Source: Candidatus Zhuqueibacterota bacterium (GTDB lineage: Bacteria; Zhuqueibacterota; Zhuqueibacteria; Oceanimicrobiales; Oceanimicrobiaceae). From it: 64,000 nt of DNA. Shown here piece by piece: positions 8,918-18,350 of this stretch. A program made the position numbers and the translations under genes. The stretch lies in contig JAJDAF010000029.1 of NCBI GenBank assembly GCA_029261995.1, positions 1 to 64,000 on the forward strand. The letters run 5' to 3'. Under the pieces are notes generated by a model. That model saw only the letters and a program-made list of their open reading frames with translations, was not told the DNA's origin and ran no database searches. Within the stretch, counting starts at the first letter, position 1, and each line of letters begins with the position of its first letter.

Positions 8918-9706
8918 ATGGCTGAATTCAGCGAATACCCGAACGGTACATTCTGTTGGGTAGAGCTTGTAACCAGCGACACGGAGGGGGCAAAAAAATT
9001 TTACAACGAACTTTTTGGCTGGAAGCTGACGGACAGTCCTGCCGGTCCGGGCATGGTTTACACCATGGCGCAGCTCGGTGACGAGAATGTCGGCGCGATG
9101 TACCAGATGAACTCAGAACAAGAATCCGCAGGTGTGCCGCCACGCTGGAATTCTTACATCTCAGTGGACAGCGCCGACGATACTGCGGCCAGAGCAAACG
9201 CCAGCGGCGGCAAACTCATCACGGAACCGTTCGATGTTTTCGAGGCCGGCCGGATGTTCACTTTCGAGGACCCGACCGGGGCAACCTGCTGCGTCTGGCA
9301 ACCGAGAGAACATATCGGGGCCCAGATCACCAATGTTCCCAACACCTTCTGCTGGAACGAATTGGCGACTCGCGACCCGGACACGGCCCGGGAATTCTAC
9401 ACCAAAGTCTTCGGTTGGGGCGCGGAAGTCATGCAGACGCCGACCGGCCCCTACACGATGTTCAAAGTAGGCGATCGAATGAACGGCGGGATGCTGCAGA
9501 TTACGCAAGAGTGGGGAGACATTCCGCCAAACTGGTCAGTCTACTTCAACGTTGACAACTTCGATGATAGCCTGGCAAAAGTCAAATCCCTGAGCGGCTC
9601 CGAACTCTTTCCGCCGATGGACGCACCGGGCGTCGGCCGGTTCACGGCGATTCAGGACCCGCAGGGCGCCGTGTTTTCATTGATTCAGGCTGACAACTAC
9701 GATTGA
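8918..9706 (+). CDS. VOC superfamily protein, two glyoxalase-like domains
   Basis: 262 residues made of two vicinal-oxygen-chelate modules in tandem, about residues 8-125 and 135-260. Both begin with the same signature, (G/N)TFCW-(V/N)-EL-x-T-x-D, then a helix ending in FY-x-(E/K)-(L/V)-FGW, and both end in DP-x-GA with an acidic strand. This arrangement matches small glyoxalase/bleomycin-resistance-like proteins, including the CFP-30B and 27-kDa antigen type. The start has a strong AAGGAGGAG site 4 bp upstream. Family members bind metal and catalyse isomerisation, dioxygenation or simple binding; the reaction cannot be assigned here. It stands alone, with no obvious operon partner. Confidence 0.88.
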   Translation: MAEFSEYPNGTFCWVELVTSDTEGAKKFYNELFGWKLTDSPAGPGMVYTMAQLGDENVGAMYQMNSEQESAGVPPRWNSYISVDSADDTAARANASGGKLITEPFDVFEAGRMFTFEDPTGATCCVWQPREHIGAQITNVPNTFCWNELATRDPDTAREFYTKVFGWGAEVMQTPTGPYTMFKVGDRMNGGMLQITQEWGDIPPNWSVYFNVDNFDDSLAKVKSLSGSELFPPMDAPGVGRFTAIQDPQGAVFSLIQADNYD

Positions 9707-9797
9707 GCCTGTGTTGTTCTATGATGCGGTTTGATTTAACGCGAGGTCTTTCAGACCGGATAGCAAATAGGACAAAGCATCTTGCAATAAACTGGTT

Positions 9798-9880
9798 ATG
9801 GGGGTGTTCCAAGAATTCCCGATGTTGTTTCCTTCCGGAAACAGCCTTCCGGAACTCGGTTCATTTTGGGCCACCCCCAT
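9798..9880. repeat. Inverted repeat between convergent genes
   Basis: Nine bases (ATGGGGGTG) at 9798-9806 are repeated inverted at 9872-9880, enclosing a region that holds a direct repeat CCTTCCGGAA. It lies between the converging VOC and M16 genes and could form a long-loop hairpin; termination is possible, but no T-run marks it. Confidence 0.3.
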
Positions 9881-9895
9881 GCTACTAACCAAGAT

Positions 9896-12736
9896 CTACT
9901 TCACAAACACCTCATTCACCGGCACAATCTTCACGTTCTCCGCCTTGAAATCCAGCTTGTAATCCTGAATAATTTTGTCCTCCGCCAGCAACTCCGCCGG
10001 TTTCTCGGACTGGTAGGTCAGCACGGATTTCGTGTTGTTCACCAACCGGCTTTTCAAATCGTCTGCGTCTTTGGTGATGAACACGAATTTCACGTTCTTG
10101 TCCTGCAGATGCTTCCGGATTGCCTGGTTGACATCTTCGACCGTCAGCTTCTTCAGCCGCTCTGCCATCGTCGAGGTAAATTCGCCCAGGCCATAATAAT
10201 GGCTGTCCTGAGCATAACCAAGCTGGCGGTCCTGAGTCCGGGTCAGGATGTTGCTGAACTTAAGCAGGTAGTTTCTAGTCGCCTCGAAATCTTCCTGGCT
10301 GACGCCATCTTTGATCAGCTTGCTCAGCTCGAACATAGCCACGCGCGTGGCAAAATGGCCATTCTCGGCCGATTCCACGGGGCGAATCCACACCTGGAAT
10401 ATCTGCTGTGAGCGGCCAAGATTTGGGTCCGGATGAAATTGAAACATGCCGCGCGGGAAATACTCAATGTAGGCGTAGTCGCCGTAGTTCATACCGCGGA
10501 TTTCGCGGATGCGCTGAAACAAGTGGCTGTTGGTTGAGCGATGCTCGCCCAAATAAGAACGCGCCAGCCATAGAGCAGCAAAATCTTCGTGGCTGCGAGT
10601 GACTTCAATCGGGAAGCCAAACGAGACTGCCGTAGCCCGTGTGTCTTTTTGGATGATTTCAGCCTGCAACCCGGAAATCTCAACTGGTTTCGGCAACTCC
10701 CGGCTAACCGAACTGCCACCAGGAAGCGCACCCAAATCCTTCTTGGCGCGAGACAGAAAGTCGTCGCCGAAGTTTCCGGCCATTCCCAGCACAAGATTCG
10801 CTTGCGTATAGTTCTGGCGGTAGAATTCCTGCACTTCCGCCAGGGTCAACTGCTCCAGGTCCTCGACGTGGCCGGAATTGAGTGTCCCGTAAGGATGGCC
10901 CGAATAAATGGCCTCGTACAGCATCTCTTTGCCCAATTCCTCATCGTTGTTTTCGCGCAGATCGACCTTGATACTATTGATGAGATTGGCCTTGACTCGT
11001 TTGAAATCGGATTCATCCCAAGCCGGATTAAGCAGATGTCCGGCGGCAATTTCGTAGAACGCGCTGAGATTGTCACGATGGGTGGTTCCGGTGAATACGG
11101 TCATTTCTTTGTCCACCTGATTGCCGAACGAGCCTGCAAGCGGATAAAGCGCCTTCTGGATTTCCGCGTACTTCATCGATTTGCTGCCGGCGCTCGAGAT
11201 CATCGATGCGGTGAGCTGAGCCAGCCCTGCTTTGCCAGCCGGGTCAGCCGCGGCGCCAACTCGAAACAGGATGCGAAAATTCACGATGGGTGATTGGCCG
11301 CGCTGCAACACGGTGGCGATTTCGGGAGAAGATTCTGCCTCCATTTTGACAATCTCATCCACCGAGCCACTCAGGTTGGCCATTTGCGGTAATGCCTGCT
11401 GCGACAAGGTCACCACCACCAGTCCATTATCCGTAAAATACTCGCCAGCCTTTTGCTGGACATGCTGCGGCGTGATGGTATCGTAGAGCTGGTTAACCCG
11501 GTTGACTGTCTCAGGGTCGCGGGTTTTGGCAACATATTCGACGATGGCGCTGGCGATAGCTTCCGAATTGTCCATGCCGTTTGCGAAGCTGTACTTCAGG
11601 TTGGATTTGATGTCGGCGACGCGTTTGCGCGAGACTGGGTCGGTGCGCAAATCGGCAAATGTCTGCAACATCTCATCACGCACGTACCAAATGTCATCCG
11701 GATTCTTCACACGCGCTGCGACCGTGAGCAAATACGGGTCTTTGCGATCTGGAAAGTACGGAAAAATCCGATCGACCTTCTGCTCTTTCACCACAAGCTT
11801 CTGGTAAAGCGGCGAGCTTTTGGAAAACGCCAGACTCTGAATGATGTCCATGGTCGCCATGTCGTTCTCGGTCTCCGAGAAAGCTGGTCCGTGAAAAGCA
11901 ACGGTGACCCAGGGCAGGGTCGGAGTTTTCCACTCAACGTGCTCGTAAACCGGGCCTTTAGACGCGGGCTCGACCGGAATGGCCACCTCATAGTCGCCGC
12001 GCTGCCAGTCTCCCCAATATTTCTCAACCAGTGCAAAGGCGTTGTCCGCCTGCACGTCGCCAGCCAGAATGACCACGACCTTTTCCGGGCGGTAGTAGCG
12101 TTCGAAGAATTTCAGGCTGTAATCGTACTGCTCCGGCATAGCTTCGATGTCTTCGATAAAGCCCATGGTGGTGTGGCGGTAGGTGTGTTTGTTGAAGGCC
12201 GCTTTCCTTTGTACTTCGATGATTTTGTTGAACGGATTGGCGGAATTCTTGTTGTACTCGCCCAGAACCGCCTTGGCTTCGGTCTTGAAATCGGCTTCCG
12301 GATATTTCAGATTTTGAAACCGGTCAGCCTCCAGCTCAAGCACTTTTTCCAGGTCATCTTTGGAAAAAGTGATGTGGTAGTTGGTGAGATCGTCGCTGGT
12401 GTAGGCGTTCTGGTCAGCGCCGGCATTCTTCAGAACTTCGTTGTACGCAGCAGCCGAATATTGCTCCGTGCCGCGAAACATCATGTGTTCGAAGAAATGC
12501 GCAAATCCTGACTTGCCGGCCTCTACTTCGTTGCGCGAGCCGGTTTGCACAGGAATCTGCAACGCCACAATGTTTGGATAGTCAGTCGGGATGACGATGA
12601 CCCGCAGGCCGTTCGGCAAATCCTTCATCTCATATTTGAATGGGAAAATTTTCGATGCCCCAGCGTCATTTGTCGCCACCGCACCTCCTGCCGCTGCGAG
12701 GGTAAACAAATACCCCCAGATAAGGAATGTCCTCAT
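9896..12736 (-). CDS. M16 family zinc peptidase, exported
   Basis: Insulinase/pitrilysin-type metallopeptidase, 946 residues with two fused M16 units. A signal peptide (MRTFLIWGYLFTLAAAGGAVA) precedes the first unit, which carries the inverted zinc motif HFFEH at residues 80-84 and the downstream glutamate in TEAKAVLGEY. The second unit, from about residue 490, keeps the fold but lacks HxxEH, as expected for the clamshell partner half. A GGAGGAG ribosome binding site lies just before the ATG. The family degrades peptides inside a closed chamber; export suggests periplasmic or surface peptide turnover. The gene is alone on the minus strand, convergent with the VOC gene and divergent from the M6-like peptidase gene. 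Confidence 0.93.
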   Translation of the reverse strand: MRTFLIWGYLFTLAAAGGAVATNDAGASKIFPFKYEMKDLPNGLRVIVIPTDYPNIVALQIPVQTGSRNEVEAGKSGFAHFFEHMMFRGTEQYSAAAYNEVLKNAGADQNAYTSDDLTNYHITFSKDDLEKVLELEADRFQNLKYPEADFKTEAKAVLGEYNKNSANPFNKIIEVQRKAAFNKHTYRHTTMGFIEDIEAMPEQYDYSLKFFERYYRPEKVVVILAGDVQADNAFALVEKYWGDWQRGDYEVAIPVEPASKGPVYEHVEWKTPTLPWVTVAFHGPAFSETENDMATMDIIQSLAFSKSSPLYQKLVVKEQKVDRIFPYFPDRKDPYLLTVAARVKNPDDIWYVRDEMLQTFADLRTDPVSRKRVADIKSNLKYSFANGMDNSEAIASAIVEYVAKTRDPETVNRVNQLYDTITPQHVQQKAGEYFTDNGLVVVTLSQQALPQMANLSGSVDEIVKMEAESSPEIATVLQRGQSPIVNFRILFRVGAAADPAGKAGLAQLTASMISSAGSKSMKYAEIQKALYPLAGSFGNQVDKEMTVFTGTTHRDNLSAFYEIAAGHLLNPAWDESDFKRVKANLINSIKVDLRENNDEELGKEMLYEAIYSGHPYGTLNSGHVEDLEQLTLAEVQEFYRQNYTQANLVLGMAGNFGDDFLSRAKKDLGALPGGSSVSRELPKPVEISGLQAEIIQKDTRATAVSFGFPIEVTRSHEDFAALWLARSYLGEHRSTNSHLFQRIREIRGMNYGDYAYIEYFPRGMFQFHPDPNLGRSQQIFQVWIRPVESAENGHFATRVAMFELSKLIKDGVSQEDFEATRNYLLKFSNILTRTQDRQLGYAQDSHYYGLGEFTSTMAERLKKLTVEDVNQAIRKHLQDKNVKFVFITKDADDLKSRLVNNTKSVLTYQSEKPAELLAEDKIIQDYKLDFKAENVKIVPVNEVFVK

Positions 12737-12897
12737 GTTGTAACTCCTCCGAAATGTAATTATGTAGAATCAAAAATTTGTTTAGGATTGACACGCTGGT
12801 AAAACGTTCGGCTCGCGAATTAGTTTCGCGCTTCTCCTGTCCGCTTATCAAACTATCTTAACAAGCTTCACACCCGACCCTGCTTCGACGATGATTC

Positions 12898-14274
12898 GTG
12901 GCAAAGATGATTATTACGCAAGTCAGGTTGACAGCCTTGAAGAATTGTTTTGTGCTCATCGTTTTGTGTAGCGTGATTGCTCTGACCCGCTGCGTGAAGC
13001 CTCCCTTCGAACCAGGAGACGAAAGTGACATTCGACAGTTCGTTTTGCGCGGTGTCGATAGCACGGTCACAAGAGTAGTTGCGCTGGTGATTTACTCGCA
13101 AGCCATAAACGACGGCTACCCCTTTCCGTCATTCGAGTTGCGTCACCGCATTTACGACCGGATATCCGACTACTACGACGTGATGTCCTACGGCCGCCAC
13201 CAACTCGATTTCAGGGAAATCACCAACAACGGTGGCTTCTACAAGACCCCATATCAGGCATCTGACTACAAGCGGCAATATAATCAGCGAGACCCAAACT
13301 CGGGCGTCAAGATTGACGGTCCCTACGCCCTTTACAATAGAGATGTGCTCAACATGGTCGTGGAGGCGCATGGGGAAGCAGTTTTCGCGGATGCTGACAT
13401 CATTATATCGATAGCGACGGATGGCGGCCCTAATTGGTATGTGAACGGTATCAACGGTCAGGGGTTTGGCCGACTCGGCATTGATTTTGAAGCAGCCGGA
13501 CGCAAATTCTCGGCTGACTATGGCGGCATCACCATCGAGATCGGCTCAGGGACCATCAGCGAACTCAATAAGGAAATTGTACTCAATTGGGTTTTCGCGC
13601 ATGAATATGCACACAACCTCGGCTTCAGACGCCACAGGCCAAGAAGCGTCGGAGTCTATTCGCTGATGGCGCCGGAGCTTATGGCCAGCACCTCGGTGAT
13701 TGAAAATAACCTTGGGCCGCCGCCCCTGGATCCCTTCCTGCTGATGCGCTACGGCTGGCTCGACAAATCGGATTCGACCCGCGTACGCACCATCCGTCGC
13801 GGAGCAGGGCAGGTAGAAGTATCGCTCAGCCAACTTCGAAGCAAGACGGGTCTGGTGATGGTGACGATCCCACTGCCGGGTACGGAGATAAACGATGTCG
13901 CTCCGCCACAATTCGCGGAGAATTTCTTCATCACCTACCACCGCCGTGAAACCAATATCTATGACGCCGCCTACGCAGGCAGCGGGCTCTTAATTTGGCA
14001 TGCCGTCAACGAGAGCCTGCTCGATGTGGAATGCGCCGGAGCCCTTGGCAACGAAACCAATCGCGACCATCTGGATATCAATGTGGATATGGGAGGCCTG
14101 GAAACCGATTTCTACAACAGCCAGAATCAATTCGAATTCACGCCTGACAGCAACCCGAACTCGAACTTCTGGGGAGTTTACCACCCAAACTTGAAGGACA
14201 AGCCGTGCGGGATTTCAATTACCCAAATTCGGGAAGACGGCGATATGGTGAGGTTTCGAGTTTCATTTGAATAG
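12898..14274 (+). CDS. M6-like (immune inhibitor A type) secreted metallopeptidase
   Basis: 458 residues from a GTG at 12898; the next in-frame ATG is 9 bases on. A hydrophobic N-terminus ends in ALTRC, a signal peptide with a poor but possible lipobox. The zinc site HEYAHNLGFRRH (near residues 235-246) matches HExxHxxGxxH of the M6/gluzincin-like group, and the following VGVYSLMAPE with the nearby LDPFLLMRYGWLD matches the M6 pattern, in which a met-turn-like segment precedes a W-x-x-x-x-GW motif. The C-terminal part, with GLLIWHAVNE, is also typical. The protein probably cleaves extracellular proteins. It is divergent from the M16 gene and convergent with the DsbA-like gene, with a possible hairpin between (14299-14328). 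Confidence 0.85.
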   Translation: MAKMIITQVRLTALKNCFVLIVLCSVIALTRCVKPPFEPGDESDIRQFVLRGVDSTVTRVVALVIYSQAINDGYPFPSFELRHRIYDRISDYYDVMSYGRHQLDFREITNNGGFYKTPYQASDYKRQYNQRDPNSGVKIDGPYALYNRDVLNMVVEAHGEAVFADADIIISIATDGGPNWYVNGINGQGFGRLGIDFEAAGRKFSADYGGITIEIGSGTISELNKEIVLNWVFAHEYAHNLGFRRHRPRSVGVYSLMAPELMASTSVIENNLGPPPLDPFLLMRYGWLDKSDSTRVRTIRRGAGQVEVSLSQLRSKTGLVMVTIPLPGTEINDVAPPQFAENFFITYHRRETNIYDAAYAGSGLLIWHAVNESLLDVECAGALGNETNRDHLDINVDMGGLETDFYNSQNQFEFTPDSNPNSNFWGVYHPNLKDKPCGISITQIREDGDMVRFRVSFE

Positions 14275-14298
14275 AGCCTGAAAAGTGGCCATCCATCA

Positions 14299-14328
14299 GA
14301 ACAGGAGTCGCTTCAACTCCTAGTGTTC
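14299..14328. terminator. Possible shared hairpin between convergent genes
   Basis: GAACA-GGAGT pairs with ACTCC-TAG-TGTTC around a 7-base loop. It overlaps the 3' end of the DsbA-like gene and lies 25 bases past the M6-like gene. No T-run follows, so termination is only a suggestion. Confidence 0.3.
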
Positions 14329-14954
14329 TCTAACCACGAATCAATGTGAGGTCGCAGCGCCTCAAACGGCTGATAGCCGCGCGTCAGCAACGTGTGGCGC
14401 CCACCATCCTTCAGAACCACGGATGGAAAACCGTTGATGCCAAGCTCGCGCGCCTGCTGAAAATCCGCGAGCGTCTCATCTACCGTTTCACCGGAGATGA
14501 ACTCTTTGGAGAATTCCGAACCATCCGCGCCGACCTTAGTCGCCAAATCTGTCAACACATTTTCCTGTGTGATATCCTTGCCGTCCCGGTAGAATGCCCG
14601 GTGCAGTTCTTCAAAAAAATCAAAGACATGCTCCGGATTTAGCCGGCGGACGGCAACCACGGCGCGACAGGATGGCTCTGTGTCGTAGACAAAGCCGGCT
14701 TGTTCAAGGATGTTGCTGCCAAACGGCTGCCCGGTGCGCTCGTTGACTTCTTGCCAGTGGTGGTGGATGTAATCGCGCATTTCATCGGTCAAAATTTCGG
14801 TTGTCCCGGGCCGCAGACCGCCGACAACGACTGAGAGTGGCGCCTGACCGCCGTAGCGCCTGCGAAGCTCCCGGAGTACGGGCGAAAATCCCCAGCACCA
14901 CGAGCACATGGGATCGCCGACGTAGATGATTTCTCTTTTCACAGATTCGGCCAT
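14313..14954 (-). CDS. DsbA-family thioredoxin-fold oxidoreductase
   Basis: 213 residues with the redox motif CSWC at residues 17-20 in DPMCSWCWGF, immediately after the first strand; this is the DsbA/FrnE-like cytoplasmic type rather than the exported type, because no signal peptide precedes it. The helical insert and the cis-proline strand INGFPSVVL near residue 170 fit the DSBA-like thioredoxin fold. Members act in thiol-disulfide exchange or isomerisation. The predicted soluble location and the lack of a DsbB partner nearby leave its partner unknown. It follows the SNF2 helicase gene on the same strand after a 60-bp gap. Confidence 0.85.
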   Translation of the reverse strand: MAESVKREIIYVGDPMCSWCWGFSPVLRELRRRYGGQAPLSVVVGGLRPGTTEILTDEMRDYIHHHWQEVNERTGQPFGSNILEQAGFVYDTEPSCRAVVAVRRLNPEHVFDFFEELHRAFYRDGKDITQENVLTDLATKVGADGSEFSKEFISGETVDETLADFQQARELGINGFPSVVLKDGGRHTLLTRGYQPFEALRPHIDSWLENTRS

Positions 14955-15014
14955 TCTTGTACCCAGAAAGCGGGGCTATGAACTTGATCCTTCGCGATTT
15001 CGTAAACCATTCGG

Positions 15015-18000
15015 TTAGCTAAACAGTTCTTCAATATCGTCTTTACCAAGATTCTTAAACAACCCGGCATCCGTGCTGATGAGACTGGAAACCAGCTTTC
15101 GCTTCCGCTCCTGCAGTTGCAGAATTTTCTCTTCAACCGTGCCTTTGCTCACCATCTTATACACAAAAACATGCTTGTCCTGACCGATGCGGTGCGAGCG
15201 GTCTGTGGCTTGCATTTCGACGGCGGGATTCCACCAAGGGTCGTAGTGAATCACGTAACCAGCCGCGGTCAGATTGAGACCCGTGCCGCCTGCCTTGAGG
15301 CTGATGAGAAACACCTTGCACGCATCATCCTGCTCAAACTTGCGAACACAGGCCTGCCGATCACGAGTCCGGCCATCGAGATAAGCGTACGGCGTGTGGC
15401 CGTCAAGCTTCTCCCTGATGAGCGTCAGCATGCGCACGAATTGTGAAAATACCAGCACCTTGTGCCCTTCAGCCGTGATTTCCTCAAGGTAGTCGAACAG
15501 GAGTTCAAACTTGGAGACACGGTCGTTGAAGCCCTCCTCGACCAGCGCGGGATGACAAGCGATTTGGCGCAGCCGGGTCAGCCCTTCGAGTACATTCATG
15601 CGTGATTTATTCAAACCGACATCCGAAATCCGCTGCAGCAGAGATGCCCGATAAAAATCCCGCCACTTGTTGTAAACCTGTTGGTGGCCAGGGAGCATTT
15701 CCGAGCACAGAAGATTCTCGACTTTTGGTGGCAGTTCGGTCGCCACCTTGCCTTTGCTGCGGCGGAGAATAAACGGGTAAATCGTTTTGCGCAGGAGGTT
15801 CGCGGTCTTTTCGTCGTGCTCCTTCTCGATGGGGCGGGCAAAGGCTTCCTTGAAATAGGTCAAGCCCCCAAGCAGGCCAGGATTCAGGAAGGAAAACAGC
15901 GACCACAACTCCATGGTGTTGTTCTCAACCGGCGTGCCGGTCAGCGCGAGGCGGTGGTTTGCCTTGAGCACTTTTGCGGCCTTTGCGGTTTGAGACACCG
16001 GGTTTTTGATATTTTGCGATTCATCCAGAATCACATAGTTGAACTGTATGTCTTTCAAAAACAGGATGTCCTGGCGCAGGGTGCCGTAGCTGGTAAGCAC
16101 GATGTCAACGTCATCGTACTTTAGACCTACGCGCTTGCGATCACCGCCGGTTTGGTTCAACACTTTCAGTCTCGGAGCAAAACGCTCGATTTCATTCATC
16201 CAGTTGAAAACAACCGATGTTGGAGTCACGATCAGACTGGGCTCTTTGGCGCCGTTCTCAGCTTCGTGGAGCAGCACGGTCAGCGCCTGCACCGTCTTTC
16301 CCAGTCCCATGTCGTCCGCCAGGCAACCGCCGAATCGATAGTTCTGCAAGAAACACAGCCAGTCGAAGCCTTCCTTTTGGTAGGGCCGCAGCTCGCCGTG
16401 CAGAGATTTCGGAACCGGCCGCGCTTCGATGCCACTAAAATCACGCAGCATCTGCAGGCGCTCTTCGAAACCTTCGTCAGTGCTCCAGCCGCCGGCTTCC
16501 GCAAAAAGCTCATCGATCAGGGTGACGTGAAAATGCGACAACCGGATTCGCCCGTCCTGCTGGTCGCCAAGAGTTACTGCATGGTGAAAGCGGTTGATCC
16601 ACGCTTCAGGTAGAGCAGCCGTGGCGCCGTCCGTTAGTTTGACATAGCGACTTTTCTTCTTGAGAGCCTTCTTGATTTCCGGCAGGGCCAGAAGCACGCC
16701 GCCGAAATCGACGTTGAAATCAAGATCGAACCAGTCGATGCCGGAATTCATCTGCACCCGCACCTGGGCGCTGGTTCTGTTGACCCGATATTTGTGCAGT
16801 TTGTCCTCGCCGAAGATCGTGAATCCTTCCTTCAGCAAGAGCGGAACATCTTCGAACATCCACTCGAAGGCCTTGTTTTTGTAAGTCTGAATTGTCTTGC
16901 CTGCTCCCCTTTTCAAGTGACCTTCGAGCAGTCGCTCCACAACAGCCTGCTCTGCTTCAAAATCCCGAATCACATGATACGAAGTATCCAGGGCCTCGCT
17001 CATTCCCCAAACGTGGGATCTTGCGTCGTGGAAGTTCACCTCCACAGCTCCGTAAACAAATTTTAAATTTACAGAAACCGCATCTGGTTGCTCGCCAAGA
17101 TAGAGGCGTTTTTCCGAAAATGCCGTGACCGTTTGCGTTTCAACACCGTCCGGAAAGCGGAAGGCCGAAAAAAGGTCTGGCGTTGCTGCAAGGGTACGAA
17201 AAAAGTTCGGCAGTTGGTCGCGCGTCAAGGCAAACTCCTGGTGGCCGCTGCTGAATGGCAGGAGACTTTCGACGCGGAAGTCATTCTCGATTTCGACCAA
17301 CTCGCCCCCGAACATAAGCCAGATGGGGTTGCCGGCCAGGACAGTAAAATTCTCTTTCAGCTCGGTCTCTGCCTCGTCGAGCAGAAGGAAGGGCCGGAAG
17401 ATCAGCCTATCTTCACCTTCCTGCTCCACTAAGCGAAATTCTACCTTGCCGCGGGAAGTGTGGTAGTGCAGCTGCTCCTCGCCATCCGCGCTTTCGGTGA
17501 CGATCGGGCAGTCTCGCAACAAAGCGAGAACAACCCCGACCGGCGCGCCATAGCTGAATTCATAACGTGTGGTGCGGACCGTGTAGTAGTAGTAATTATT
17601 GGTTTCGGTCAAGCGCCACTTCTCCAGGAAGCTCAGAACCAGCTTGTCCGCTTCGCGCGAAACAACCTGGCGCTTGCCAAAATCAGTCGATGAGATCGAC
17701 TGAGGTTTGCCTATCTTGTTGTTTGCTCCGAGTTTCTGTTTTTGCGGGTGTAGCCACCAACTGCCGCGCTCCAGGCTGAAAGCATAGCGCAGTCGCCACT
17801 CCGGCTGAATATCGAAGTCATCAGCTTGCGCCAATCGCCTGAAGTAGAGTTCCCAGAAAGAGTTCCCTTTGCCGGAATCGGGCTTCGGTTCCATACCCGT
17901 TTCAAGCGCTGACAGGAGTGATGCGGCAAGGTGTTTACAGGGCCCGTCGAATGGACAGGAGCAGTGGTAGCTCAACCCTTTAGGCTTTTCTTCCACCTGC

Positions 18001-18152
18001 ACAAAATACAGGCTGGTGCCCTGCACTTCGGTTTCGAGATACTCGCCATCAAATTCCAGGAGTTCAACCCGGCCTTCTCGCAGGTAGCGTCGCCCACGCT
18101 GGAGAATATGGGGGGCGAATAAGTTGATAATGCTGGCTTCGGTGAGATGCAT
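15015..18152 (-). CDS. SNF2-family helicase with N-terminal SWIM zinc finger
   Basis: 1045 residues. The SWIM zinc finger is at residues 64-74 (CSC, then six residues later C-K-H, within HCSCPFDGPCKHLA). A long middle region of about 500 residues without a known catalytic motif follows. The C-terminal 440 residues form a Swi2/Snf2 ATPase: DDMGLGKT (Walker A, near residue 613), DESQNIKN (motif II), LTGTPVENN (motif III), and in the second RecA lobe SLKAGGTGLNLT and TDRSHRIGQ (motifs V and VI). Such bacterial proteins translocate on DNA and displace proteins such as RNA polymerase (RapA-like role), but the target is not known here. All helicase motifs are intact. Confidence 0.93.
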   Translation of the reverse strand: MHLTEASIINLFAPHILQRGRRYLREGRVELLEFDGEYLETEVQGTSLYFVQVEEKPKGLSYHCSCPFDGPCKHLAASLLSALETGMEPKPDSGKGNSFWELYFRRLAQADDFDIQPEWRLRYAFSLERGSWWLHPQKQKLGANNKIGKPQSISSTDFGKRQVVSREADKLVLSFLEKWRLTETNNYYYYTVRTTRYEFSYGAPVGVVLALLRDCPIVTESADGEEQLHYHTSRGKVEFRLVEQEGEDRLIFRPFLLLDEAETELKENFTVLAGNPIWLMFGGELVEIENDFRVESLLPFSSGHQEFALTRDQLPNFFRTLAATPDLFSAFRFPDGVETQTVTAFSEKRLYLGEQPDAVSVNLKFVYGAVEVNFHDARSHVWGMSEALDTSYHVIRDFEAEQAVVERLLEGHLKRGAGKTIQTYKNKAFEWMFEDVPLLLKEGFTIFGEDKLHKYRVNRTSAQVRVQMNSGIDWFDLDFNVDFGGVLLALPEIKKALKKKSRYVKLTDGATAALPEAWINRFHHAVTLGDQQDGRIRLSHFHVTLIDELFAEAGGWSTDEGFEERLQMLRDFSGIEARPVPKSLHGELRPYQKEGFDWLCFLQNYRFGGCLADDMGLGKTVQALTVLLHEAENGAKEPSLIVTPTSVVFNWMNEIERFAPRLKVLNQTGGDRKRVGLKYDDVDIVLTSYGTLRQDILFLKDIQFNYVILDESQNIKNPVSQTAKAAKVLKANHRLALTGTPVENNTMELWSLFSFLNPGLLGGLTYFKEAFARPIEKEHDEKTANLLRKTIYPFILRRSKGKVATELPPKVENLLCSEMLPGHQQVYNKWRDFYRASLLQRISDVGLNKSRMNVLEGLTRLRQIACHPALVEEGFNDRVSKFELLFDYLEEITAEGHKVLVFSQFVRMLTLIREKLDGHTPYAYLDGRTRDRQACVRKFEQDDACKVFLISLKAGGTGLNLTAAGYVIHYDPWWNPAVEMQATDRSHRIGQDKHVFVYKMVSKGTVEEKILQLQERKRKLVSSLISTDAGLFKNLGKDDIEELFS

Positions 18153-18350
18153 CGGGAACCCGGAATCCTCGGCTTATACTGGTCGTTTCGCTCGAAAAGG
18201 TGAACTTGGATATTAAAGAAATAATCACCCAGACGCAAGCAAAAAGGGCTGAGCCCGGCTCGCTGGCGAAACTCAGTTTGATGCAACCAAACCAAGCCCG
18301 CAACTGAGGCCGGGAACAGCCCTCTCCCAGTGAAAAAATCCGGAGTCAAA

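Noticed and set aside
11453-12511. 352-codon open frame opposite the M16 peptidase gene
   Set aside because: Shadow of the M16 coding frame; no signal or domain of its own.
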